Shown: piece by piece, positions 13,646 to 28,808 of the stretch
Numbering within the stretch: the stretch's first letter is position 1
Layout of the letters: each line of letters opens with the position of its first letter
NCBI GenBank assembly: GCA_005281725.1
Contig: SSBO01000012.1
Location: 10,464,975-10,528,974, forward strand
Origin: Wuchereria bancrofti
Taxonomy: Eukaryota > Nematoda > Chromadorea > Rhabditida > Onchocercidae
Reading direction: 5' to 3'
DNA: 64,000 bases
Notes under the pieces: model-generated
What the model saw: only the letters and a program-made list of their open reading frames with translations
Databases searched by the model: none
What the model was told of the DNA's origin: nothing
Program-made: the position numbers and the translations under genes

Positions 13646-14821
13646 CTAGTCAGATGAATGAAAATCATGAATCTTTCCTATAATGTCACTAAGAAAATGG
13701 TACGCAATTCCAATAATGTTACAGCGATTTTCTTGCATTGTACAGCTGGATGGTTTTGCATACAAACAGCTAAACAAGCTAAATCTCACAAAAATTCGGC
13801 TAGAAAAAGAAAAGATAGAGTTACCTCCTATAGGATTCACATTCAATTCATCACTATTAGAATTACATCGCTCCTGAGCATATATTTTTTTCATTTCACG
13901 TATAACTGCCCTCTTCCTCTTATTTCTTGCACCTCTTTCACGCTCCATTCGTTCCAATTGAGCATCATATGAATTTTCGCCGTTCAAATGTCGATCTACT
14001 GCATGTTTTAACCTGTAGCATTTTTAGTTCAAATTAAAAAATATGAAAATATGCAAAGACCTCATACTTTCGGAGAATTGCAATATTCTGTCGAGATACT
14101 TGAAAAGAGATACAGTGTGATTAATCTTATGCATAATTTAACGTCCATCCCTAATCAAAATAAACCTAAAAAAAACCCCCGACATCTTCGATCTACCAAA
14201 ACTGTTCAGATATCTGGAAGAGTATTTCTTGCACTCCACAACTTATAAGCCACATTAAAATTTTTCTTTAAAAAAATCTAAAAACAACTTTGAACAGAAG
14301 GCAAACCCTCTAAGCGCCTGCTCTTCATGAAATCTGTGCTATCGTTGAACGGACATTTTCAATCCTTGAATTACATTCCGATCTTTACCTTTCCAGAGCA
14401 ATTTCAATATTCTCTTGCAGAAGCCTCGATTGATGGACTCGAACAACGACACCAGTAGGTACATGCTTGATTGTTACTGCGTTTTTTGTCATGTTTACCT
14501 TCTGCCCACCAGGACCCCATCCGGAAATAACTTTCTGGAAAATATCATCATATGAGTGTGTCCGCATCTAACTTTCCAAAGATGTGTCAACTTCTAGAAT
14601 AATTATTTTATCTGCATCCTGAAAGCTATGAGACACTATATCCCGCACTTATAACTACACAAACATTATACGAATAACACGCACTAATAACGATGGAATA
14701 TACTTGCCTGAACACAATCTTCACTTCGTATTACAGGAAAAATATAATTCTTTAATCTTTGTTTTGCAGAATTGAACCGCACTGAATTTGTGCGCAACCT
14801 AACCGAGCATCGCACAAACAT
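13646..14821 (-). CDS. MTRFR: Mitochondrial GGQ release/rescue factor (C12orf65 type)
   Basis: Class I release-factor-like protein that acts on stalled mitochondrial ribosomes by hydrolysing peptidyl-tRNA. Three exons read downwards: 14821-14708, 14567-14389, then 14012 onwards. The GGQ motif lies in WGPGGQKVNMTKNAV, followed by the family's IKHVPTGVVVRVHQSR segment. Exon 3 gives NGENSYDAQLERMERER and a long Arg/Lys-rich tail, matching the NGENS plus basic C-terminus of human C12orf65. There is no codon-recognition domain, as expected of this family. The first 38 residues are basic with few acids, like a mitochondrial presequence. Intron 1 uses a GC donor (CAG|GCAAGT) and an unusual acceptor directly after an in-frame TAG. 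Read through to 13646 the protein has 219 residues; the final 45 or so residues look non-coding, so a splice at GGAG|GTAAC to an unseen last exon is possible. Confidence 0.88.
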
Positions 14822-16497
14822 TGCCTGAATTGGAAAAATGCCCTTTAAATATATTCTTAAAAACAAAAATCTCAAGTAACCAACAGAAAACGCTAAGAAA
14901 AAAAATTTCAATATGTAACTTCATTGTTCACACTACTTGAACACCCAAGTTTTAGTGACTGATTTTTTTTCTAACAAATCCCAGATAAGGGACACTTCAT
15001 CTTTGACCTTCTCAAAAAAAAGAAATGCAATCTCCTAATGTACTCTTTGGATAAATGGTAATTTACCGTTATATACTACAGCAAATATTATAAAACCAAC
15101 ATTACTAAGTTATAACAAATGCGTAATTGCAAGAGTTATTAGATGTCGAAATCTTACAATATATTGTTGTCAAAACCATATAATCACTTAACAATCTAGC
15201 TCCACTATGATAGTTTAACATTCAGAATAGCATTTCGATGCTACAATCAATTAGCACTGCTCAACCACTTAGCACATCATTACATTTCCAGAATCTACCA
15301 GGATTGTTAGATCATTCAGATCAACTGGTTACATCTTTTGATGATGGTAGCAAACTCCAAAAGGAATACGAATAGCTATAAATCAGTTTTCTAAAATTAG
15401 TGATACTGTTAACAGTTAAACCATCCTGTTTAATAATTATAAGCAATACTAAAAAAAAGCTGAAGTATATGTATACTCTAAATGGATGGTAGTTTTTGAT
15501 GAATAGGATGACAATACACACGACAATACAATTGATAAATTATTTTCATACAATCTTGCGCTCAGTATTAAATAAGCTTTCGTACAATAGGCATATAGAA
15601 CCAAACTAAATGGCAAAAAAAGGAAAGGAAAAATAAAATAGCCATCAGATTAAAAAAGTATATAAAAATTACGCTATGAAACTTTATGTATTTTCAAACA
15701 GCTCAAAACAACACTTTAGAACTTGAATTCTTTGCGTGTACGAAAAATTGAAACAAAGAGAGCAAAGTTTTTTTTTTTGAAAATTGATATATTTTTAGCT
15801 CACTGCGAGGAAAAAAATAGTGACGACTTCAAAACAGATTGCTGTCGCTATCTAGACGGCTTCATTACGTTGTTATTTTTTGTTGTCCAAAAATGATTCA
15901 GTAATTTTTTAAATCCACAAAGGATCATTTCAAGTTGAATAATAATAATAGCCGAGGTAAACGAAACAGCAATAACAATATGAAAACAACGCACAACATC
16001 TGTCAATGTAGTGAACAAAGACACAGAGATCGTAAAATTATTAACATGCTAGAAAAATTCCAAAAAGATGGAGTGGAATAAACAGCATTCCTAAATTTTC
16101 CAGACATAATCTGTTTTTTGAGGATACATTTTTCATCATGTAATAGTTTTAGTTGCATCAAAAAAAAAAAAATTATTCACATCCAGAAAGCAGACAGTTG
16201 TGTCCGGGAAGAACATCACTATTTTAGCTAGAAAAGCACCAGTTACTAAGATTATACTGGCTTTAGAAAACGATCTTTGAAATATTCTGGAAATAGATTC
16301 ACTAACAAAATCTTAGAAAAAGATGCGAAATGTTAACACAAAAGTTTAAACAAAAACTAACACATTCTCACAAACAAGTTCCATGACGGTCTACATAAAA
16401 ATAATGATTCCGTTTATTTAACAGGGAAATACGCTGATTTTAAAAGCATACTTATTCCGTAGACTTCAATGAACACATCTGAACACTACAACTGTAG
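14822..16497. other. Spacer between MTRFR and NAMPT
   Basis: About 1.7 kb lies between the NAMPT stop and the MTRFR start, both on the minus strand. It holds the NAMPT 3' UTR and presumably the MTRFR promoter. No open frame with coding character is seen. The gap is too long for a classic closely spaced nematode operon, although wide spacing does not exclude co-transcription. Confidence 0.6.
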
Positions 16498-20285
<3,788 letters not shown>

Positions 20286-22471
20286 CTTGATGCAGTCAAA
20301 TAACTATCCCTGAAATTTTAAGATACCACAATCTCAACACAGTATACCAATACCAATCAAAACATACCTCGAAACCATCAAAATCATCAAACCTCCCAAA
20401 CCTTCAAATACCGAGACCAATGCTATTCAGATTATTATCACGGCCTAAATTACACAATCGTTAAATCCCTTTTGTCACCGGAGAGATTTTACGATTGCCT
20501 TGAATTGTTTTTAATAAAGCTAACAAATCTGAGAACTGGTTTTCAATCTTCCAACTGGAAATTCCATGTCATTGTAGAAATGGTAGGAATAACGGAATTT
20601 TAACTTCGAAATGACAAATTGAAGAAACATCAAAATAAACTTCAGCTTTCGTAATGATCACGTTAGTTAATGTGTTCGATTTACAATGATATCAGATATC
20701 ATGAAAATGTTGTACGGCATAGTCAGATATTTTATTCCAGTGAATCATCAAATTACATGGATAAATGTTTCTTTTTTTTTATTTAGAAGAATTACAAAAT
20801 GTTAGCCAAATGACCAATTAATCTATTTGAAAAATTTTATCTTAGTTGAATAAATTGATAATGGAACAATTTACATAATATTTGTAGTGATTTACCATGA
20901 AGAGATAAAATTAAAATAGCCTGATCAATTTATTGTTTATTTTGACCAATTTATTGTTTAATCTGATCACTTATTTTTTGCATCTTTAAAATTCTAAACT
21001 GAGCATTCATTTTCAGGTTTAAATTCAAATAAAAATGATGAGCTATTGAGAGTGACAAATTTCTTATCATCGATATAATCGTGCAATATTAACAAACAAT
21101 AAAAGTTCAGTATGTTTATATTATTAGAGTTTTGCTATAAATGGAACATTTTCATAGCTGTTTTCTCAGCATTCTTTCAGTAATGCGAACTACTTTCTTT
21201 TTTTTTATAAGAGCAATAACAAAACTAGAATGTTTTGCAAGAAGAAAAAAAAGGAAAGAAAGAAATATGGTACAAAAAAAAAATTGTCAAAAAAAAGAAA
21301 AGCAAGAATTTCTACTGCTTTTCTTTTTTTTTTTCAAAAAACACCAGAATATCTGTTTCATTTATTCATATTTTCAGAATTCGTTTTCAAATAAAGATTT
21401 TAATAAAAGTAACGGATGACAATTATTGAAAGAATGGTGTGTATCAAGAGACATTTTAATAGATGTGAGTGAACGATAATGTCGAAGGACGTTAGAGTAG
21501 AAATGATGGAACTTCCATAACAGTATTTACTGCACTCCGAACTTCTCGTTAACCCGCAATGGGATGAGCATTCCAACTGTGTTGAAATGTATTATTTGCA
21601 TTGCTGTAAAGTTACGAGAGCAACACATGTGTCCTAGTCACAATAATTATCATACATTTAATCAATTTATGTCAGCATCCTATCAATAAAACACATCAAG
21701 ATCACTTTCTCTTTTTTTTCCTTTCTTTCTTTTCTTTGTTCAATGAAAAAGGAAACACAAATATAAGATTTAATCGATCGATTTTGATGATACGAACACA
21801 ATATGGTTAGAGTTTTTTTTCTTTTCTTTTCCTTAATTAACATAAGAAACTTTTCATAAATTGGATAAGAAAATTTTGGAAGAGATAAAAAAAAAGACAT
21901 TCTATGCAAGTTATATCAAAAGTAGATCGTTTATCACAACATTGAGGATACAAATTTGAAAATGAAAGAGACATAAAGACGGAGTATTAAGATTTCAAAT
22001 GTGATGAATATACTTTTTCTAAACAATAAGAAGAGAAATATTGGCAACATATCGAGATGCTATTCTCCTAATGTGTTCAGAGAACAAAAAAGAGAAAAAT
22101 AAATAAATGAAAACAGCGGAAAAGATGTATCGGTACAAGAAATATGACCAAAGACGTGATAAAAATAGCGTACCAAAGATTACATCCTAACGATGTAACC
22201 AACCATCGTCTTATTCATAATCATGCTTTCAAATCAGCGAAAACAATCAGTGCGCAAAGCAAATGAAAGTGTTGAAAGAATTTTATTTGCAAGTGCTTGA
22301 AAAAATGCAAATAAGTCGTTCAATATGAATTACAAAAATACAATATTAAAAGGTGTATTTAGGGCTAGATTATCTCTTATTAATAACATCTGTTTTATAA
22401 CAAGATAGCACAGAATTACATATCACAAATTTTTGGAATGAATATGTGGATAACCGCACATTTTCAACAAA
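20286..22471. other. Spacer between NAMPT and RFK
   Basis: About 2.2 kb upstream of NAMPT and downstream of RFK, both on the minus strand. It should hold the RFK 3' UTR and the NAMPT promoter. Purine-rich A/G tracts near 21235-21310 and 21700-21900 produce lysine-rich shadow frames. No protein family is recognised in any frame. Confidence 0.6.
20926..20960. repeat. Short direct duplication, period 21
   Basis: The 14-mer CAATTTATTGTTTA occurs at 20926-20939 and again at 20947-20960, with similar flanking GATC/GACC sequence. It is a minor local duplication in a spacer, with no evident function. Confidence 0.7.
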
Positions 22472-23989
22472 TCACTGCGAAAAGAAATTTGAGTTTTTGT
22501 AGACCATCATTTCGGGAGCTGATAACAGACTCTCTGCCAGTGCTACATCATTATTTATAGCTGTTTTTAGCTCATCTAAAAACTTGTAGATTCAATATCT
22601 TTCACTGCTCATTTTTGCGATAGGTGGTGTAATGTTTGCAAAGGAATGAATCGATAACGTTTTGCAATGGAAATTTGGTTAAAAAAAAGAATAAAAAGAA
22701 CAGGAAAAACGAAAAGATAACCCAAAGAATCAAATGCAGCCATAGGACGCAAAAATCCAACTAAAACAGCACGGACTTCGGCACCATAGAAATCTTCCTC
22801 GAAATCATGAAGTATATGGACTTCCTGAAATGGCATAAAATGATTAGTACTATCTTTTCGGACAATCAACACATAAAATAATGATATTTGAAACATTTGA
22901 TAGTGGAAACGGCAATAATGTTTAACTGCTGAGAGAAAATTTTGTGGAAATATGCGTATTGCACACAACATACAATTGTTTTCCGTTCATTTTTGAAGTG
23001 TGGATTCCATCCGATGCTAGTTACCATCCCATATACTTCACCATGGTTGACATTTGCAAACCCATAAAAGACGCCACATGGAAAATAAGGAGGTAGGCAT
23101 GAAATGACATTGTCATCCATATTTGCTGCAGATATTTAATTCTGACTCATTCCCAAAAGGAATAACAAATTTCAAATGAAAGATAATAACATATTTCTGT
23201 GTCAGGAATGCAGTATTATTTTGACCATTTCATACTAAAAATGATCAATATTTAGAGAGCCGAAATAAAATCAAAATAAGTAATTTGATTTTGCATACTG
23301 TAACAGCAAGTTCAGAAATCTATTATTCTGAAAGGATGACATCTGTAAATTATACATAATATATATATTCCGAATTACAACTACCAACAAAAAAAAATTT
23401 GAGAAAACTTTACACAGGAAACACAATTACAGATGTTATAAACGATTGATGTTCCTTGACTCGAAGAACACAAGAATTCCAAGGCTTTCCGTCTCTCCTT
23501 TTCTACATTTTATCAGACTGCATGAAGATTTATGAAATTTTACTTGTGTTTTCGGTCATTCCATAACAAATTTAATTCGGCTAATTCCTGCTATATTTCT
23601 GTAATATAACACGAACTCTACCGAATACAGTTCACTATCATCTAATTTTGATCCAGAGAGAAAACAACAATAAAATCGTCGAACCGTACCAGTAGGACAA
23701 CCCAGCTTTCGACCACCGCGACCAAATCCAACAACAACAGTTCCACGAAAATAATAGGGATAAGGATCTAGAAAAAATAACCGTAATGTCAATGGGATTG
23801 AAATTCACCCTAAACTTAAACCTAAAAGAGCAAATGAAATCCATGTACAACAATGAATCCTAACCTACACAATGTATCCATCGCAAGCAAAATTGTCACA
23901 CTACATATGATAGTTAAATTTAAGCTGGATTTTCAAAACTTACCATCTGTCGAATCACCAACTGCTCTATCTCTATTTGAATCATTCAT
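22472..23989 (-). CDS. RFK: Riboflavin kinase (flavokinase)
   Basis: Phosphorylates riboflavin to FMN using ATP, the first step from vitamin B2 to FMN and FAD. Five exons (23989-23944, 23767-23690, 23125-22974, 22824-22722, 22575-22472) close exactly to 160 residues, the usual length of monofunctional eukaryotic RFK. Visible motifs are YYFRGTVVVGFGRGGRKLG, then the nucleotide/Mg-binding CPTAN across the exon 2/3 junction, PCGVFYGFANV, SIGWNPHFKN, and EVHILHDFEEDFYG with the family's catalytic Glu at its start. It ends GFLRP then a helix with DELKTAINND. The start is the first Met in phase; upstream frames belong to the 5' region. There is no FAD synthetase domain, as expected in animals. It is divergent from NF-YB. 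Confidence 0.96.
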
Positions 23990-25061
23990 AATATTTCTGG
24001 AATTCCTGTTGCAGATCGCCTGATTCGGAATCCCCAACTTTTGTTTCCTTCCTTTTATAAATGGCAAAAAGATAACTTCCTCTCTGCGACAATACCAATC
24101 CTGAAAATGAAAGCTTAACTTTTTCTCTCATAAAAGAAAACAAACGAACAAGCGAATTATATCGACAATCGCACACTGACATAATAGATAAAGTAATACC
24201 AACACTTTCAGGTACTTTTTAAGTTTCAATATTCAATTAATAAGACTATACAAAACAAATATCATGTGTATTAAATCAAAATTTTAAGATATTAATACAA
24301 ATGTACAATAAAACTTTGAATATTCAACAAATATTCTGTTCTGATTTAACATACAACTATGAATTGTATACGTCTCACGTACAATAATGTTAATTGAAAT
24401 TCAAAATTCAATAAAAAACACATTTAAGCTATTAATTTGAAACTTATGTATTCCTTATATCCAATCAAATAAATAAAAAGGAAAAAACAAATAGATAAAA
24501 AATCACAACCAATACATAATTTTCAAACAAGCTTTGTCAAAATGGCAGAAGAATTTACCATTGTTGCGCAACGACACTTCGCGGGAGTCAAGATGTTGAG
24601 ACTTCTGTTTCAGTGAGTTTTTATGGCAATTTTTTTCTTTACTTTACAACTGGGCGCACTTGTATTATTATTTCGTCACATTTTTCGTATAATCCATCAT
24701 TGTTTTCTTTTTTTCTTCCTTTTTTTGCTTGATCGTTTATCAATTTGGTGAAGAAAAATCACTTTAGGAAAATGTTGTTGAAATGAAGAGTTTGATTTTA
24801 TGCTTAATTGTTTTTTTTCTTTTCAATATCTATTATCATTAATTATACTCATCATAATCTCTAGTACTGGATATTTCTTTGAATTGAGAATTAATTTTCC
24901 AGAAATAATTATCTAGATGGATATTGATTTCTGTTATAACGATATTTCCGTAAAGTCAAAAATTCTTCCAGAATTTACACATTAATTGTCGATTTATTCA
25001 CGCGTATTTGTATAATATATAAAGTGTTTTGATTTATTGATTCTATTATAAGTCAGCTGTT
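23990..25061. promoter_or_regulatory. Divergent RFK / NF-YB intergenic region
   Basis: 1.07 kb separates the RFK start (minus) from the NF-YB start (plus), so both promoters presumably lie here. A possible upstream exon on the plus strand begins with an ATG at 24542 in a good AAAATGGCA context, codes 24 residues, and has a GTGAGT donor at the end (TTTCA|GTGAGT at about 24613). It does not join NF-YB exon 1 in frame, so it would be a 5' UTR exon with a short upstream open frame if used. No core promoter element can be named. Confidence 0.4.
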
Positions 25062-27775
25062 ATGATCAATGAAGGTGATGGTAATAATTACTTGAGTAAG
25101 TATCCCCAAGATGGTGGTACTTGTCGAGGTGAAAATAGCTCAACTGCGGTAGGTTTTTAGAATGAAATTTCCGTTTTTATATTTGAGGCGAAAAATCATC
25201 TGTAATCTGTGCTAGTGATTACAAGCATTTTTTGAATTGTCTTATCCGGCATATAATTGAGTTTGAAGTAAGGAATGAATTGCATTGAATGTTTCAGATA
25301 TGCTAATATTTCTGCCATGTCATTTTTTTTTTTGCATTTCCGTAATCGGATTAAAAATTATAAGAAAGTTTTGGTTGACTGAATTTCAGACCGTAAAATT
25401 TTTTTTTTTTTAAATGGTGTTAAATGGATCAAGAAGGGGTGAAGATTAAGCGAGGGATGATGGGACGATGGTTAGCCTTGATAGTAGAAGTAAAACTCAT
25501 AAAATATATATAATAAAAATAAGTATCGATAATATTTTGACTCTCTATTGCTGTTTAAATACCTTCTTTCTCACTTTTCAGATAGTGTTTCTAAGCCAGT
25601 TTCAGGACAGCAATGTGGAGAGGATCCTGTCAGATGCTAATAACGCACAAGAAGAGATTATCATGACTCGGAAACCAATTCTGGAGCAAGATCGTTTCCT
25701 TCCCATTGGTATGCATATTCTTGTATGGTAGTATGAACATTGACATTGAATTTTGAGTATATTCTGACCATATACCATATAATTTCCTTATAGCAAATAT
25801 ATCCCGGTTGATGAAAAATGTGATCCCTCGTTCCGGAAAAGTTGCCAAGGATGCAAAAGAATGCGTGCAGGAATGTGTCTCCGAGTTTATTTCTTTTATT
25901 ACATCCGAAGCCTGCGATCGTTGCCTTAATGCAAGTGTATTTTTCGTTAATTTTAAGCAATCAAATAAATAAGCAAATTTTCTGCCTTATTTCAGAGTTT
26001 TTTTAAACCGTGATAATGTATCACTCGAGATTGAGATGAATGGTGGTTTGCAGATAATAATGTTATAATCCTAAAATTAAGGAGTTTCATTGGTTTATCA
26101 TCAGTTTATTTCATGTTGAAATTATGTTAGCTGTGGGATTGCATTTCTTTGTGTATTTCAAGTGTTTCTGAAATTGAGATTTGCAGGAGAAAAGGAAAAC
26201 GATAACAGGTGAAGACATTATTGGAGCTTTTGCTACTCTTGGTTTTGACAATTATGTGGAACCGCTGAACGCATACGTGAGGAAGTACGTAAATTTTACC
26301 CTATTTTCACCACTCTTTAAAAGATGGTATTGAACCTTAATTCAGTACAAGAGGTGGTGAACGGTTCGTTATTATGTTTATGTTGTCAGTCATTCCAGAT
26401 TTCGGGAAGCTTTTCGTACCGATCGTAGTAGCACTGAAACACTTCTTGTTGAATCTTCGGGACCTCATGTTTCCTTTACGGTTGGTTTTTTTTTAAATTT
26501 TTCATTTCTCTTGCAAACTAGTTATTTTCAGTCTTTTTTCTACTGTCAGAAAACTCTTAATTTCAGCAGAAAATAAATGTTCGTGAATCGAATGAATCCA
26601 CTTCTGGTGTTTTTACCATCCAGAATGAACCAGTGCCATCCTCAAGTGCATGTGCTCCTCAAATTATTTTTGCAGGTATGAACTATTTTATTTTTTCCAA
26701 ATACTTCTGACTTAGCCTCCTATTAATTCCGGTTTCAAGATGAGCAATTCCACCAAATATAGTCTTGAATGGACAAAATAGAATTCTCAAGGATATTGGA
26801 ACTTTTTATAGTGAATACGTTTTCATATTTTTATAGGCGAAGAAGATCCAGATGGTTCAATACGAGTGATGAGTACAGGTAACGTGCAGCATTTGCAACT
26901 TTTGATGGACCCTGCTACTGGCCAACACTACATTAATGTACAAAATCCTAATGGCACTCAACAGCTTCTACCTGTACAGGTAAATTTGCATGATCATAAA
27001 TGTACTTTTTTGAAGCGGATGTTTTCTAGTCCTTTAAACTTGATAGATTTATTTGAATTTTTGTAGACACCAATTCTGCAGGTAACGACAGTTGCTGATT
27101 CTTCTGCCACGCCACTAACCTTAGCCTGTCCGGAAGTGCAGAATCTAATGGATGGTAAAACGACTGATAAAGAAATGCTTGATTTCTCGACAAAAACTGA
27201 ATTTCCGTCGTTATCGAAATCTGAAAATATAGCTTCGACGTCGTACAAGGAGTTAAGTTGTTCTATCAAGTGAATTTAGCACATCAGCACTGAACTTTCA
27301 AGGTGACATGTAAATTATCAACAGCAATAGTTCATCCCGGTGGTTCACGATCTTTTTGTAATGGCATTAATACGGATCAAACATAACTTTTATGGGTTTC
27401 TAAAAAAGCACATTTTTTAAGGCATAGAACCAACCCCTTCGAGTCTCTCTGTAATTAGATTCACTATAGTTCCACTTTGTATTCCTTTCAAGTTTTCGAA
27501 TAAAATTTTTCTACCTTAACACAGAAAGTGTTCTGTTTTAGGTGTCGCAGGTTACACGACATACTGGAGAGCAATCTAGGAGTGGTACCACCTATGGACT
27601 GAAGCATAGTTCCTCTGGTCTTTCGACAGAAAATCAACACAAACAGCAGGTGTCATATGTTGGTAATGTTGGATCATTCGGACATCATCAGAGTAATAGT
27701 GATACTGCTGATAGTAGTAATCGGGAGCCACCAAGGAAACGGTCTCATGAGAGTATTGATTATATTAGCTTTTAG
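25062..27775 (+). CDS. NFYB: NF-Y subunit beta (CCAAT-binding factor)
   Basis: Histone-fold subunit that pairs with NF-YC and joins NF-YA to bind CCAAT boxes in promoters. Exons: 25062-25148, 25582-25708, 25794-25930, 26187-26284, 26399-26480, 26567-26675, 26837-26979, then one of two endings. The histone fold runs from about residue 67 to 150: [70 protein letters not shown], nearly identical to human NF-YB. The tail is Gln/Ser/Thr-rich, as in an activation domain. Ending A (27067-27273) gives 329 residues. Ending B splices at 27081 and continues in 27542-27775 for 343 residues with a basic PPRKRSHES near its end. Exon 3 ends at a GC donor (AAT|GCAAGT); the nearby GT would break the frame inside the histone fold. 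Confidence 0.96.
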
Positions 27776-28750
27776 TGAATATGTATCATTCCATCGTACT
27801 TTAAATATTTGTTTTGTTTAGTGGATTTGGTCGAAGTTGAGAAACCGATCGACCACTTTATCTTATTATTTCTATATTTCTTTCATTTCCTTTTCTCCTG
27901 TTCTCACCCTCTCTTAAGCCTTGCAACCACTCCTCTGCCTCTTGCCTCCACGTTTCTTCCACTTCCTTCTACTGAGCAACACTAATTGCATTGTGCAGTT
28001 CTCCTTTATCCTTTTCATTTTCAAACTGACTGAACTCTCAGTGCAAACTGGTCTTTTTTCTATTTTTCCTCTTCAAAACAAATTCTTCCATCTTTGAATT
28101 TTTATTGCCTTTTATGTTACAGTTTTTTTTTTCTTTTTTTTTTTTTGTCCTTAATGTCTACTTAAAGTCATTTGAAATCCTTCCAAATGCTTTCTTCAGC
28201 AAGAAGAGGAGCTGGCGTCATTCATTTCTGTCTTCATTTAAAAAAAAAAAAAGGAAAAAATGCTTGTAAATTAGATCTTTTGCTCCATATCTAGTAGCAA
28301 TTTTTGTTGGATACATGCTAAATGTTTACTTTTCCTCCTGGTACTTATGATGACGTGTATACGATGATATTATGATTCATTTTCTCTTCGACTATGTTTT
28401 AAATTTAATTATTTCGCAGGCATGTGAAAGTTCGCCATTGATCATGTTTTCAAGGATACTAGAGAGAAGAATTAGGATAGGTTTAACTTCAAAAGTGGAA
28501 ACGAAGTTGTACGGCTTTTTACTCCGGCTCGGTGCTATTACCGTTTTATTTTTATGAACTTTTTATAATTGTTGAAAATGAAAATTGCTTATTCACTCAT
28601 TCGAGCTAGTTAGCTGTTTTCAGGAATGCAGTTTACGATTCCTGAAAACGATGTTTAATGGAACATCCTTATTTATACTTCATGCCCATTTGTCTGTTAT
28701 TATGACTTCAGCATCCCTCAATTATTGTCTTGTTGCATTAGGTTGAGGAG

Positions 28751-28808
28751 AATATTTCTTAATTTATGCAAAGTTATTGAGTCTTTTTTGCATAAATTAA
28801 GAAGTATT
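28751..28808. repeat. Perfect hairpin, 17 bp arms extending to 22
   Basis: Arm 1 at 28756-28772 (TTCTTAATTTATGCAAA) is the exact reverse complement of arm 2 at 28787-28803, separated by 14 bases. Four more pairs follow on the outside after one mismatch, which would be a G-U wobble in plus-strand RNA, giving about 22 paired positions. It lies about 1 kb beyond NF-YB. It could be a small RNA precursor, a structured UTR element or a small palindrome of mobile origin; the sequence does not decide. Confidence 0.85.

Noticed and set aside
14941..14960. ACCCAAGTTT-like string suggestive of nematode spliced leader SL1
   Set aside because: Only about ten bases fit. There is no leader start, downstream donor or Sm site, so it is not an SL RNA gene.
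21141..21909. Lys- and Phe-rich open frames between NAMPT and RFK
   Set aside because: They come from A/G and T tracts, have no splice partners and match no family.
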